The translations under genes were made by a program, and so were the position numbers. From Pseudomonas sp. Irchel 3H7 (GTDB lineage: Bacteria; Pseudomonadota; Gammaproteobacteria; Pseudomonadales; Pseudomonadaceae), in assembly GCF_900187605.1 (NCBI RefSeq), contig NZ_FYEA01000006.1, positions 248,001 to 312,000 of the forward strand: 64,000 nt of DNA, given 5' to 3'. The notes below the pieces were generated by a model. That model was not told the DNA's origin, did no database searches, and saw only the letters and a program-made list of their open reading frames with translations. This document shows, piece by piece, positions 41,148-50,716 of this stretch. Positions within the stretch are counted from its first letter, which is position 1. Each line of letters starts with the position of its first letter.

Positions 41148-41753
41148 ATGCGTGTGTGGTTTTTGAGTGCTGGCCTGGCCTTGATGTGCATGGCCCAGAA
41201 CGCAGCGGCGGGTACTGTCCTGATCGTTGGCGATAGTATCAGCGCCGGTTTCGGACTGGATACCCGCTTGGGGTGGGTGTCGTTGCTCGAACAACGGCTC
41301 AAACAGGAGGGTTTCGACGACAAAGTGGTCAATGCCTCGATCAGTGGCGACACCAGTGCCGGAGGCCAGGCACGGCTGCCGGCGCTGCTTGCAGAGCATA
41401 AGCCGGAACTGGTGATCCTCGAACTGGGTGGCAACGATGGCTTGCGCGGAATGCCGCCAAATCAATTGCAACAAAATCTTGCCTCGATGATCGACAGCTC
41501 GCGTCAGAGCGGGGCCAAGGTGCTGTTGCTCGGCATGCAACTGCCGCCCAATTACGGCAAGCGCTACACCGATGCTTTTGCCGAGGTCTACGGCAAACTC
41601 GCCGACGATAAAAAGATCCCTCTGGTGCCGTTTTTCCTCGACGGCGTGGGCGGTCATCCAGACCTGATGCAGGCCGATGGTCTGCACCCGGCGGCCGGGG
41701 CTCAGGGCAAGTTGCTGGAAAATGTCTGGCCGACGCTAAAACCGCTGTTATGA
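41148..41753 (+). CDS. tesA: Periplasmic SGNH esterase TesA/EstA type
   Basis: ATG 41148 with GGAG 7 bases before gives 201 residues. Signal peptide ending near NAAA. SGNH blocks: GDSIS with catalytic Ser30, SGDTSAGG with the Gly, GGNDGLRG with Asn, and D177-x-x-H180 in ADGLHP. TesA (thioesterase I/lysophospholipase L1) hydrolyses acyl-CoA, lysophospholipids and esters in the periplasm. It is divergent from ybbA and next to it in many gammaproteobacteria. The ribosome binding site lies inside the divergent ybbA start. Confidence 0.94.
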   Translation: MRVWFLSAGLALMCMAQNAAAGTVLIVGDSISAGFGLDTRLGWVSLLEQRLKQEGFDDKVVNASISGDTSAGGQARLPALLAEHKPELVILELGGNDGLRGMPPNQLQQNLASMIDSSRQSGAKVLLLGMQLPPNYGKRYTDAFAEVYGKLADDKKIPLVPFFLDGVGGHPDLMQADGLHPAAGAQGKLLENVWPTLKPLL

Positions 41754-41810
41754 GGCTTTTCTAAGGGCAGGCTTTCGGCTAATGTGGCGCCCCCTTATTT
41801 GGAGCCCCCG

Positions 41811-42104
41811 ATGTCGCGTTCTGCCTGGTCCCTGTTTGCCTACCAACTGATCGAGCCTGACGAGCAGCTGGATCTGTTCGCCTGCCAGGAAGTGCGGGTG
41901 CATCTGGTGACCCGGCAACTCGAACTCGGTGGTTCGGCCGATCGCACCCTGTGCGGCAGTCTGCTGCCGGCGCAGCCGCGCTGGTCGAGCGTGGATCGCC
42001 GGGTGTTTCAGGATCAGCGCCTGTGCTCGCTGTGCCGGGCGATTCTGGAGTCGCAGAAGCGCGGCACTTCACCAATCTGGCCGGAATTGCGGTTCGAGCT
42101 CTAA
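41811..42104 (+). CDS. Conserved hypothetical protein with three Cys
   Basis: ATG 41811 (GGAG 7 bases before) gives 97 residues. The sequence is compact and acidic, with a Cys in RTLCGSLL and a CxxC-like LCSLCRAI near the C terminus, possibly a small metal site. No named family. It follows tesA by 57 bases and may be co-transcribed; the long palindrome after it should end the transcript. Confidence 0.65.
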   Translation: MSRSAWSLFAYQLIEPDEQLDLFACQEVRVHLVTRQLELGGSADRTLCGSLLPAQPRWSSVDRRVFQDQRLCSLCRAILESQKRGTSPIWPELRFEL

Positions 42105-42108
42105 AGTC

Positions 42109-42184
42109 AAAAGATCGCAGCCTGCGGCAGCTCCTACATGGGTTCGCGTAATCCTGTAGGAGCTGCCGCAGGCTGCGATCTTTT
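42109..42184. repeat. Long REP-type palindrome (30-bp perfect arms)
   Basis: AAAAGATCGCAGCCTGCGG at 42109 continues to GCTCCTACA; its exact inverse complement starts TGTAGGAGCTGCC at 42155. Arms are 30 bases each with 16 between. This is the GTAGGAGCTGCCGCAGG repeat frequent in fluorescent pseudomonads. It also works as a terminator, as T follows. Confidence 0.9.
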
Positions 42185-42284
42185 CGCATTCAGCACGGTC
42201 CATCGGCGTGGCTCCCCGAATATTCAAAGTGCGGTGTACAATCGCGCTCTTATACCCTTGTTGATCATGCGAAGGATTTTCCGG

Positions 42285-43256
42285 ATGTTGCCGCGCTTTC
42301 CTGCCGTCACCCGCTGCCTGTCACTTGCCGCCCTGTGTGTGGCCGGTCCCGTTGCTGCATTGGAGTTTCCCCTGCCACCACCCGGTGAAGACATCATCGG
42401 TCAGGTGCAGGTGATCAAAGCCAAGTACGAAGACACCTTCGCCGATCTGGGCACGAAGTACGATCTGGGTTACTCGGAAATGGTCGCGGCCAACCCGGGC
42501 GTCGATGCCTGGTTGCCGGGCGCCGGCACCGAAATCGTTCTGCCGACCCGTTTCATTCTGCCGCCGGGCCCGCGCGAAGGCATCGTCATCAACCTCGCCG
42601 AATACCGCCTCTACTACTTCCCGAAAGGCAAGAACGTGGTGTACACGTTCCCGCTGGGTATTGGTCGTGAGGGCTGGGGTTCGCCGATCGCGCACACCTC
42701 GATCACCGCCAAGACGCCCAACCCGACCTGGACGCCTCCAGCGTCGATCAAGGCTGAACACGCCGCTGACGGCGACCCGCTGCCGAACGTAGTGCCGGCC
42801 GGCCCGGACAATCCGCTGGGTCCGTTCAAGTTCACCCTGGGCACGCCGGGCTACCTGATCCACGGTTCGAACAAGAAATTCGGTATCGGCATGCGCACCA
42901 GCCACGGCTGCTTCCGCATGTTCAACAACAACGTGCTGGAAATGGCCAGCATGGTCCCGGTCGGTACCTCGGTGCGCATCCTCAACGATGCCTACAAGTT
43001 CGGCAGCAGTGGCGGCAAGGTCTATCTGGAAGCGCATACACCAATCGACGACAAGGGCAACCCGTCGGTGGTCGACAAGCACACTGCCGTGATCAATGCG
43101 ATGCTCAAGCGCGAAGATGTCACCAGTAACCTGCGCGTGAACTGGGATGTGGTGCGTGATGTGGTCGCGGCTGAAGATGGTCTGCCAACTGAAATCGGCA
43201 CGCCGAATACCTCGGCGCCGATAGTCTCGAACACACCGATCGACTTGCAGCAGTAA
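42285..43256 (+). CDS. L,D-transpeptidase (YkuD) with LysM
   Basis: ATG 42285, with AAGGA 8 bases before, gives 323 residues. Signal peptide ends near AALE; a LysM-like segment at about 36-90 (GQVQVIKAKYEDTFADLGTKY, ANPG) binds peptidoglycan. The YkuD domain follows with YFPKGKNVVYTFPLGIGREGW and the active site I-H-G to SHGCFRM, Cys209. It makes L,D-crosslinks or attaches proteins, such as the Lpp-type lipoprotein, to peptidoglycan. oprI follows convergently, although adjacency does not prove a link. Downstream terminator at 43266-43304. Confidence 0.93.
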   Translation: MLPRFPAVTRCLSLAALCVAGPVAALEFPLPPPGEDIIGQVQVIKAKYEDTFADLGTKYDLGYSEMVAANPGVDAWLPGAGTEIVLPTRFILPPGPREGIVINLAEYRLYYFPKGKNVVYTFPLGIGREGWGSPIAHTSITAKTPNPTWTPPASIKAEHAADGDPLPNVVPAGPDNPLGPFKFTLGTPGYLIHGSNKKFGIGMRTSHGCFRMFNNNVLEMASMVPVGTSVRILNDAYKFGSSGGKVYLEAHTPIDDKGNPSVVDKHTAVINAMLKREDVTSNLRVNWDVVRDVVAAEDGLPTEIGTPNTSAPIVSNTPIDLQQ

Positions 43257-43265
43257 GTCGAGATC

Positions 43266-43304
43266 AAAAACCCGCCGATGCGTGTAGCGTCGGCGGGTTT
43301 TTTA
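43266..43304 (+). terminator. Terminator after L,D-transpeptidase
   Basis: AACCCGCCGA and TCGGCGGGTT form a 10-bp stem, followed by a T-run at 43298-43303. Its minus-strand side has A-run too, so it may also act for the other strand. Confidence 0.85.
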
Positions 43305-43327
43305 TTGCCCGGGGAAAAGCATCGGGC

Positions 43328-43361
43328 ACAAAAAAGCCGACCCGAAAAATCGGGTCGGCTT
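43328..43361 (-). terminator. Terminator for oprI
   Basis: On the minus strand AAGCCGACCCGA and TCGGGTCGGCTT pair with a four-base loop and a T-run follows. It ends 22 bases past the oprI stop codon. Confidence 0.85.
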
Positions 43362-43382
43362 GATAACAATCCCGAGGGATTA

Positions 43383-43634
43383 TTACTTGCGGCTAGCTTT
43401 GTCCAGCATGCGCAGAGCACGCTCGTTAGCTTCGTCAGCAGTCTGTTGTGCTTTTTGAGCAGCAGCCAGAGCTTCATCAGCTTTACGGTAAGCTTCGTCT
43501 GCACGAGCCTGGGAGCGAGCAGCTGCGTCTTCAGTAGCGGTCAGACGTGCTTCGGTTTCTTTCGATGCGCTGCTGCAACCGGTAGCCAGAACTGCGGCCA
43601 GAGCCAGAGCAGAGAATTTCAGAACGTTGTTCAT
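43383..43634 (-). CDS. oprI: Major outer membrane lipoprotein OprI
   Basis: ATG 43634 (AGGGG 7 bases before) gives 83 residues. Lipoprotein signal with the lipobox LATGC (Cys acylated), then a heptad-repeat alpha-helical coiled coil rich in Ala ([21 protein letters not shown]). The C-terminal Lys of RK allows attachment to peptidoglycan. This is the Pseudomonas counterpart of Lpp, an abundant structural lipoprotein. Codons are those of a highly expressed gene. The upstream region has a sigma70-like promoter. Confidence 0.97.
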   Translation of the reverse strand: MNNVLKFSALALAAVLATGCSSASKETEARLTATEDAAARSQARADEAYRKADEALAAAQKAQQTADEANERALRMLDKASRK

Positions 43635-43703
43635 CGTGTTCCCCTTCAAGGACTTTCAAATTAAGTGGCTGTCTCCTCACGATTGAGGAAATAGCCGGCG
43701 TAC

Positions 43704-43731
43704 ATACTACCCATTACTTGTAGTAAGTAAA
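43704..43731 (-). promoter_or_regulatory. Probable sigma70 promoter of oprI
   Basis: On the minus strand TTTACT (43731-43726), 16 bases, TAGTAT (43709-43704). It lies about 70 bases before the oprI start, with an AT-rich upstream stretch. Confidence 0.5.
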
Positions 43732-44273
43732 CTGACGTAAGGCAAGAAGCAAAAAAAATTGTAGGCGTTGATTCTTTTTCGAGCAACTTTTAACTGCACT
43801 GCTTAAAAAATACCCAGCTGCAAGCCCCGAGCTGAGCGAGTTAATGAGAAAAAGTTCCCGTTGCCACGTGCTGTTTTTGCAGTCTTGGCTAAAGTCTGTC
43901 TAGATGAATTCGTCCACACTTTTGTTCCGATTTTGCGCGCTGCTTCGCTTATCTTTGTCCATGTTGAGGTGACTTTAAAAAAGGCTGCACGTCTTAAGTC
44001 TCAACATCCGGCAATGTTCAGGTGAGTGGCCCGGGAAGATCTTCTCCCCAATCACCTCTGCGTCCATCGGAGCAACCCCCGTCAACCCGCTTGATGACGA
44101 GCGTACCTTGAGCATTTTTGCCAATGGTGCCTACTATTTATCAGGTGCCAGGTTGCGCGAGATCGGTGTGGCTCTTCTCGGTGTCCATCAGGCACGGGGT
44201 GGCGTAGATGTTCCTTCGCCGGAAAAACATCGGTAAGGTAGGGGTCAGAATTCAAGACCCGCGAGGAGTAGTG
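43732..44273. other. Intergenic stretch upstream of oprI and the GNAT gene
   Basis: About 540 bases, AT-rich near 43740-43830. No gene or RNA is recognised. The minus-strand frame 44082-44342 overlaps the GNAT gene and has no support. Confidence 0.4.
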
Positions 44274-44555
44274 ATGAGCGAGGCGTTGTCCATCCACCAT
44301 GACCAGGCTGGTCATCAGTTCGAGACCAATGTGGACGGTCATCGTGCCTACCTGACCTATATGGATCTGGGGAAACAGACCCTGGATATCTATCGCACCT
44401 TCGTGCCCAACGCCCTGCGTGGCCGTGGCATTGCCGCAGCGCTGACCGAAAGCGCGCTGCAGTACGCCGAAGAAATGGGCTACACGGTGATCCCGTCATG
44501 TTCCTACGTCGAGCGCTACATGGAACGTCATCAGCGCCGCGCCGCCAAAATCTGA
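44274..44555 (+). CDS. GNAT-like N-acetyltransferase, YjdJ type
   Basis: ATG 44274 with GAGGAG 5 bases before gives 93 residues, the length of the short YjdJ group. Motif A is LRGRGIAAALTES; it starts with HHDQAGHQFETNVDG and ends with CSYVERYMERH, both typical of the group. These are minimal acetyltransferases whose substrates are uncertain, perhaps reactive amines. A terminator follows, facing the convergent DAHP synthase gene. Confidence 0.88.
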   Translation: MSEALSIHHDQAGHQFETNVDGHRAYLTYMDLGKQTLDIYRTFVPNALRGRGIAAALTESALQYAEEMGYTVIPSCSYVERYMERHQRRAAKI

Positions 44556-44566
44556 ATCGCACACAC

Positions 44567-44597
44567 AAAAACGCCGGGCATTGCCCGGCGTTTTTTT
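44567..44597. terminator. Bidirectional terminator
   Basis: ACGCCGGGC and GCCCGGCGT with a 4-base loop, flanked by A-run and T-run. It separates the convergent GNAT and DAHP synthase genes. Confidence 0.9.
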
Positions 44598-44615
44598 ATG
44601 CCTGTAAAACGCGTA

Positions 44616-45692
44616 TCAGCTGCGCTGGCGTTTCGGCAGAACATCCTTGAGCTTGGCGTGCATGCTGCGCAGGGTGTTCTCGGTGGCGGACCAGTCGATG
44701 CACGCATCGGTGATCGACACGCCGTATTGCAGGTCGGCGAGGTCTTTTGGAATTGCCTGGCAACCCCAGTTCAGGTGACTCTCGACCATCAGGCCGATGA
44801 TCGATTGATTGCCTTCGAGGATCTGGTTGGCGACGTTTTCCATCACCAGCGGTTGCAGAGCCGGGTCCTTGTTGGAGTTAGCGTGGCTGCAATCGACCAT
44901 GATGTTCGGCTTGATCTTCGCCTTGTTCAGCGCCTGCTCGCACAGGGCCACGCTGACCGAATCATAGTTCGGCTTGCCGTTGCCGCCGCGCAGCACCACG
45001 TGACCGTAGGCGTTGCCTTTGGTGGTGACGATCGACACGCCACCTTCCTGGTTGATGCCAAGGAAACGGTGCGGGCTGGACACCGACTGCAAGGCGTTGA
45101 TCGCCACAGTCAGACCGCCGTCAGTGCCGTTCTTGAAGCCGACTGCCGAGGACAGGCCGGAAGCCATTTCGCGGTGAGTCTGCGATTCGGTGGTACGCGC
45201 GCCGATGGCCGACCAGCTGATCAGGTCCTGCAGATACTGCGGGGAGATCGGGTCGAGGGCTTCGGTCGCGGTTGGCAGGCCTTTTTCGGCCAGATCCAGC
45301 AGCAACTGACGACCGATGTGCAGACCGTCCTGAATCTTGAACGAGTCATCCAGGTACGGATCGTTGATCAGGCCTTTCCAGCCGACGGTGGTGCGTGGCT
45401 TCTCGAAATACACGCGCATGACCAGATACAGGGTGTCGGAAACTTCCGCAGCCAGCACCTTGAGGCGATCGGCGTATTCGTGGGCAGCCTTGATATCGTG
45501 GATCGAGCACGGGCCGATCACTACGAACAGACGGTGGTCGGTGCCATCAAGAATGTTGCGAATGACTTCGCGACCCTTGGTGACGGTGCGCAGGGCAGCA
45601 TCGCTCAGAGGGATATCACGCTTGAGCTGATCGGGAGTGATCAGGGTCTCGTTAGAGGCGACGTTTAGGTCGTTGATCGGTAAATCAGCCAT
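44616..45692 (-). CDS. aroF: 3-deoxy-7-phosphoheptulonate synthase, class I
   Basis: 358 residues of the type I (AroF/G/H) DAHP synthase. Conserved blocks: VIGPCSIHD, MRVYFEKPRTTVGWKGLINDP, the EALDP motif, GARTTESQTHREMASGLS, VGFKNGTDG, and VDCSHANSNK. The family condenses PEP and erythrose-4-phosphate, the first step of aromatic biosynthesis, and is normally inhibited by an aromatic amino acid; which one is not settled here, so the symbol is tentative. The window also has the class II enzyme at 58.9-60.2 kb, which is a second, separately regulated entry to the same pathway. Confidence 0.95.
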   Translation of the reverse strand: MADLPINDLNVASNETLITPDQLKRDIPLSDAALRTVTKGREVIRNILDGTDHRLFVVIGPCSIHDIKAAHEYADRLKVLAAEVSDTLYLVMRVYFEKPRTTVGWKGLINDPYLDDSFKIQDGLHIGRQLLLDLAEKGLPTATEALDPISPQYLQDLISWSAIGARTTESQTHREMASGLSSAVGFKNGTDGGLTVAINALQSVSSPHRFLGINQEGGVSIVTTKGNAYGHVVLRGGNGKPNYDSVSVALCEQALNKAKIKPNIMVDCSHANSNKDPALQPLVMENVANQILEGNQSIIGLMVESHLNWGCQAIPKDLADLQYGVSITDACIDWSATENTLRSMHAKLKDVLPKRQRS

Positions 45693-45822
45693 CGTTTACT
45701 CGTCAGGTCACGGGTGCCGGCCGCCAGCGATCCCCGCGCGGCGGAGCACAGCAGATTTAAGCGCGTCGGGGAGCGGAACCTTAGCGCGTAAAGCGCCTGC
45801 TAGACAATGGGCAAAAGGTGCT

Positions 45823-46266
45823 TTAGTCCAGCGCTGGCTGCGCAAAAGCCTTGCGCACGCTGTCGTGGGAGAACTCGTCGGCGTGTTGCTCGACCCATTG
45901 CAGGGCCACTGCCTGAATTTCTTGCAGGTCATCGTGGGTGTCGTGCATGCGGCAATAGCGCTCGATCTGACACACTTGCTCACCCATTCGCGCACTGAAC
46001 AGTGTCTGCTCATCGGTGAACGCGATGCCCACCAGATAGCCTTTTTTGCGTCGCAGGCACCACGCCACATAGCCCGGATAACAGATGTCGGCATTGAGTG
46101 TCGGCATGCGTACTTGCAGGGCGGTGCCATGGCGCCAGGCACGGTGGTAATTGCAAGCGATGCCGCCGAGGCTGATAGTGTGCAGCTGTTGCCTGGAAAT
46201 ACACTCAGGCTTGAGCAAGGTTAATTCAACCGGCACCTCGTCCGGATGAGGAATGAAACGTCCCAT
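45823..46266 (-). CDS. PilZ-domain protein
   Basis: ATG 46266 gives 147 residues; the longer open frame crosses the divergent gene and is not used. The PilZ pattern is weak but present: ISRQQLHTISLGGIACNY, then WRHGTALQVRMP, with CLRRKKGYLVGIAF. The RxxxR motif for cyclic-di-GMP is not clear, so it may bind weakly or not at all. The last 45 residues are helical. It is divergent from the thioredoxin-like gene, and the two start codons overlap by two bases (46264-46267). Confidence 0.7.
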   Translation of the reverse strand: MGRFIPHPDEVPVELTLLKPECISRQQLHTISLGGIACNYHRAWRHGTALQVRMPTLNADICYPGYVAWCLRRKKGYLVGIAFTDEQTLFSARMGEQVCQIERYCRMHDTHDDLQEIQAVALQWVEQHADEFSHDSVRKAFAQPALD

Positions 46267-46651
46267 GAGCACAGACTCCCTGTGTCGGCCATTTGACATT
46301 GTTTCCCCCAGTATAGTGGTCGAATCCGAACTGACCGATTTCGACGCCGACCAACGGCTATTGGCGATGAGCGGCGTTTCGCTGGTGATTTTCACCAGCG
46401 TCGGCTGCGCCAGTTGCCGTTATGCCCGCGAGGTGTTACCGGATCTGGCGTTGGGGATTGATCGCCTGTGCTGGATCGATGCCGGCGACAACGGCGGGTT
46501 GGTGGAGCGCTATCAGGTCTTTCATTTGCCGGCGCTGTTTGTGGTGCGCGCCGGCGAGTTCTTTGGGGCATTGCACACGCGCCTGACGGCCGATGCGCTG
46601 AACGCGGCGCTGGCGCAGGCACTGGGTCGAATTGCAGAGGAGTTGCCATGA
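46265..46651 (+). CDS. Thioredoxin-fold protein
   Basis: Likely ATG at 46265 (128 residues) or 46253 with four residues more. The fold shows LVIFTSVGCASCRYAREV with the CxxC-type C-A-S-C, then LCWIDAGDNGGLVERYQVFHLPALFVV with the cis-Pro LPAL, and a helix near ADALNAALAQAL. It is probably a cytosolic redox protein. It is translationally coupled to the following reductase gene by an ATGA overlap, and faces the PilZ gene with overlapping start codons. Confidence 0.78.
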   Translation: MSTDSLCRPFDIVSPSIVVESELTDFDADQRLLAMSGVSLVIFTSVGCASCRYAREVLPDLALGIDRLCWIDAGDNGGLVERYQVFHLPALFVVRAGEFFGALHTRLTADALNAALAQALGRIAEELP

Positions 46652-47604
46652 TGGGGGCAGTGAATAACCCGGTCATAGGGATTATCGGTACCGGTGCAAT
46701 CGGGGGGTTTTACGGTGTGATGCTGGCGCGCGCCGGTTTCGATGTGCACTTCCTGTTGCGCAGTGAGTTTTCAACGGTGGCCGAGCGCGGCTTGCACATC
46801 AACAGCGCGGTGCATGGCCCGCTGACGTTGCATCCGGCGCAGGCCTATTCGTCGGCCGAAGACATGCCCAAATGCGACTGGCTGTTGGTGGGAGCGAAAA
46901 CCACCAGCAACGCCGGCCTCGCGCCTTCAATCATTCAAGCGGCCAAACCCGATGCGAAAGTGCTGGTCCTGCAAAACGGTCTCGACGTCGAGGACAGCCT
47001 GCGTGAACTGCTTCCCGATTCTCTCCACCTGCTGGGCGGTTTGTGCCTGATCTGCGTGCATCGTGAGGGACCTGGACAAGTCACCCATCAAGCCTTGGGC
47101 GCGGTGAACGTCGGTTATCACAGCGGTCCGGCCAGTGATGACGTCGCACCTATGGCGATCGTCGAGGAGGGGGCCGGGTTGTTCCGCGCTGCCGGAATCG
47201 ATTCCCAGGCGATGCCCAATCTGCAACAGGCGCGCTGGCAGAAACTGGTGTGGAATATTCCTTATAACGGACTTTCGGTTCTGCTCGGCGCCAGCACCAC
47301 ACCGCTGATGGCCGATGCCGACAGTCGCGCGTTGATTCAGGCGTTGATGGCCGAAGTGGTGCAGGGCGCCAAGGCCTGCGGCCATGACGTGCCGCCGGGA
47401 TACGCCGACTATCTGTTCATGATGACCGAGAAAATGCCCGACTACTGGCCGAGCATGTACCACGACTTTTCACACAAACGCCCGCTGGAGCTGCAAGCGA
47501 TCTACGCTCGGCCATTGGCAGCGGCGAAAGCGGCGGGCTGTGAGCTGCCGCGCATCGAAGCGTTGTATCGCAATTTAAGTTTTATCGACCGGCGCAACGT
47601 TTAA
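46648..47604 (+). CDS. Ketopantoate reductase-like protein
   Basis: ATG 46648 with AGAGGAG 6 bases before; overlaps the previous stop by four bases. 318 residues. N-terminal Rossmann GTGAIGGFYG (15-24), the NADP-region VLVLQNGL, and the C-terminal helical domain with KLVWNIPYNGLS (the Lys of the ApbA/PanE fold), and HDFSHKRPLELQAI near the end (Ser and Glu of the pantoate site). PanE makes pantoate from ketopantoate, for coenzyme A. Many genomes have two such homologues, so the substrate is not certain; the symbol is therefore left empty. Confidence 0.85.
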   Translation: MMGAVNNPVIGIIGTGAIGGFYGVMLARAGFDVHFLLRSEFSTVAERGLHINSAVHGPLTLHPAQAYSSAEDMPKCDWLLVGAKTTSNAGLAPSIIQAAKPDAKVLVLQNGLDVEDSLRELLPDSLHLLGGLCLICVHREGPGQVTHQALGAVNVGYHSGPASDDVAPMAIVEEGAGLFRAAGIDSQAMPNLQQARWQKLVWNIPYNGLSVLLGASTTPLMADADSRALIQALMAEVVQGAKACGHDVPPGYADYLFMMTEKMPDYWPSMYHDFSHKRPLELQAIYARPLAAAKAAGCELPRIEALYRNLSFIDRRNV

Positions 47605-47626
47605 GCCGGTCGCTCTGGGGGAAGGC

Positions 47627-48532
47627 ATGGCCAAGAACATCGATGACAAACTGGTGCTGGCGATTTCGTCGCGCGCCTTGTTCGACCTGAGCGAGAGCCA
47701 CAAGGTCTATCTGTCGAGCGGGGTCGAAGCCTATCGGCAATATCAGATCGAGCACGAAGACGAAATTCTTGCGCCCGGCGACGCCTTCCCGCTGGTGGAA
47801 AAACTCCTGAGCCTGAACAGTCGCCTCGGCCGAGCACGGGTCGAGGTGATTCTGGTCTCGCGCAACAGCGCCGACACCGGACTGCGCGTGTTCAACTCGA
47901 TTCACCATTACGGTCTGGCGATTTCCCGCGCGGCGTTCGTCGGCGGGCGCAGTCCGTATCCGTATTTGAAAGCGTTCGGTTGCGACCTGTTTCTGTCGAC
48001 TCATGCCGAAGATGTGCGCGCCGCGCTGGATGCCGGATTCGCTGCTGCAACCATTCTGTCCGGTGGCGCCAGCCGCGCGGCCAGCGACGAATTGCGCATC
48101 GCCTTCGACGGCGACGCGGTGATCTTTTCCGATGAGTCGGAGCGCGTCTATCAATCCGGCGGATTGGAAGCGTTTCAGGCCAAGGAGCGTGAAGCCGCCC
48201 GCGAGCCTTTGCGCGGCGGGCCGTTCAAAGGCTTTCTGGCAGCGCTCAATCTGTTGCAGCGCGAGTTTCCCGATGACGATTGCCCGATCCGCACGGCGCT
48301 GGTCACCGCGCGTTCGGCGCCGGCCCATGAGCGGGTGATCCGCACCTTGCGCGAGTGGGACATCCGCCTCGACGAATCCCTGTTCCTCGGCGGCCTGACC
48401 AAGTCGGCGTTCCTTGAAGCGTTTGCTGCCGACGTGTTTTTCGACGATCAGGCCGGCCACTGCGAACTCGCCCGCGAAGTCGTTGCCACCGGCCACGTAC
48501 CGCACGGCATCAGTAACGAACCGTCGGTCTAA
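47627..48532 (+). CDS. 5'-nucleotidase, cytosolic NT5C1-like family
   Basis: 301 residues. It starts MAKNIDDKLVLAISSRALFDL, with the ISSRALFDL segment replacing the DxDxT-type motif of other HAD enzymes; later LSLNSRLG, VILVSRNSADTG, GGRSPYPYLKAFGCDLFLS, and FSDESE follow the bacterial 5'-nucleotidase family related to NT5C1A/B. It dephosphorylates nucleoside monophosphates. Gene follows the ketopantoate reductase-like gene by 22 bases, likely one operon with it. Confidence 0.88.
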   Translation: MAKNIDDKLVLAISSRALFDLSESHKVYLSSGVEAYRQYQIEHEDEILAPGDAFPLVEKLLSLNSRLGRARVEVILVSRNSADTGLRVFNSIHHYGLAISRAAFVGGRSPYPYLKAFGCDLFLSTHAEDVRAALDAGFAAATILSGGASRAASDELRIAFDGDAVIFSDESERVYQSGGLEAFQAKEREAAREPLRGGPFKGFLAALNLLQREFPDDDCPIRTALVTARSAPAHERVIRTLREWDIRLDESLFLGGLTKSAFLEAFAADVFFDDQAGHCELAREVVATGHVPHGISNEPSV

Positions 48533-48630
48533 AGCCTACGTGCTTCAAGACGTTGCGTCGCACGTCGTACTCGCCAAGGCACTGCTAAGCTGAATCAAAT
48601 CTCCGCCATGTTGGCACGCGAGGAGGTCAT

Positions 48631-49134
48631 ATGATTCGTTCGATGCTGTATGCCACTGACCTCGGTCTGTACGCACCGTTAGTGATGCAGCATGCCTTGG
48701 CGCTGGCGCGAACATTCAATGCCGATTTGTACGTGGTGCACGCGGTGGAGCCGATGGGGCTGTTTGCCGAATCGGTGTTGCAGAGCTATCTCGACGAGCA
48801 GGCATTGAACGAATTTCACAGCCAGGGTCTGAAAACTGTCATCGCCAATATCGAGCAGCGGGTGCTGGAAAGTTTTCGCGAAGAACTGGGAGATGAAGGC
48901 GAGCAGGATCTGCAGCGCATTCGCGCGGTGCGCGTGCTGCAGGGCGATCCGTCGCAAGTGATTCTCGACCAGGTGCAGAAACTCTCTGTCGATCTGCTGA
49001 TCGTCGGCAGTCACAGCCACGGGGTGGGCGCGGAAACGCCGTTGGGGCGCACGGCGGCGCGGGTCCTGCAATTGGCCAAGGTGCCGGTTTATCTGGTGCC
49101 GTTGGTGGAGCGTCGGCGGCGGGAGGATCGCTGA
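48631..49134 (+). CDS. Universal stress protein, UspA family
   Basis: 167 residues, GGAGG 6 bases before the ATG. The pattern is MLYATDLGLYAPLVMQHALALA at the N terminus, a long loop with a possible helix (EQDLQRIRAVRVLQG), VDLLIVGSHSHG and the C-terminal beta strand KVPVYLVPL. The ATP-binding Gly-rich end GSHSHGVG-x-TPLGRTAARV is present. Long insert of about 30 residues near the middle compared to short Usp proteins. Likely a stress-induced cytosolic protein. It stands alone before cysB. Confidence 0.88.
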   Translation: MIRSMLYATDLGLYAPLVMQHALALARTFNADLYVVHAVEPMGLFAESVLQSYLDEQALNEFHSQGLKTVIANIEQRVLESFREELGDEGEQDLQRIRAVRVLQGDPSQVILDQVQKLSVDLLIVGSHSHGVGAETPLGRTAARVLQLAKVPVYLVPLVERRRREDR

Positions 49135-49238
49135 GGCAGGAATAATGGCGCTTTGATAAAAAAGTTCTAGATTTATTATTCAAACCATTAATATAGTTAT
49201 ATACCGTCGCTGATGCCCGTGGCGTCTACCTGCTTTGA

Positions 49239-50222
<984 letters not shown>

Positions 50223-50231
50223 TCCGTTGAA

Positions 50232-50714
50232 TCAGAGCACCTCGGTGACAGCAAACTGTTGCCGGGTGCCCGCCACCAGTATCTCCACCTCATCACCTTC
50301 TAGCTTGCCCAGCAGACTTTTGCCCAGCGGCGAGCGCGGGGTGATGACGGTAATCGGCTGACCGACCACGTCGACTTTCAGACCTGCCGCATCCGGTGCC
50401 AGAAACAGCCATTGCTCGCGACCCTTTTCGTCTTCCAGACCGAGCAGGGCGCCGACCTCGATGCCACGATTTTCATCGTAGGCACGCAGAGTCAGGTTCT
50501 GGCACAGCGCCAATGAATGGCGAATTTCTTCGACACGTTTCGCCTGTCCGGCCGCCAGATACGACGCCTCGAGACCCAGCGTGTCGTACTTGTTTTCGGC
50601 GATGTTTTCTTCGTGGGTTGCGGTTTCGTAAGCGGTTTGTGCGGCGCGTTCGGCGATGTCGAGGTCAACGCGCAGCTTGTCGAGAATCAGTTGGTGGACG
50701 CTGTGTTTGTTCAT
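50232..50714 (-). CDS. GreA/GreB-family protein
   Basis: ATG 50714 gives 160 residues. N-terminal coiled coil (HSVHQLILDKLRVDLDIAERAA, THEENIAENKYDTLGLEASYL) and a C-terminal FKBP-like domain (FLAPDAAGLKVDVVGQPITVI, SPLGKSLLGKLEGDEVEI). It is the short type of Gre-like factor that lacks some tip acidic residues but keeps the shape; whether it cleaves RNA or blocks the channel is uncertain. Two bases separate its start from the stop of the upstream membrane protein gene. Confidence 0.85.
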   Translation of the reverse strand: MNKHSVHQLILDKLRVDLDIAERAAQTAYETATHEENIAENKYDTLGLEASYLAAGQAKRVEEIRHSLALCQNLTLRAYDENRGIEVGALLGLEDEKGREQWLFLAPDAAGLKVDVVGQPITVITPRSPLGKSLLGKLEGDEVEILVAGTRQQFAVTEVL

Positions 50715-50716
50715 GA

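Noticed and set aside
44598..45668. Plus-strand frame of 356 codons
   Set aside because: Antisense shadow of the class I DAHP synthase, which has all family motifs.
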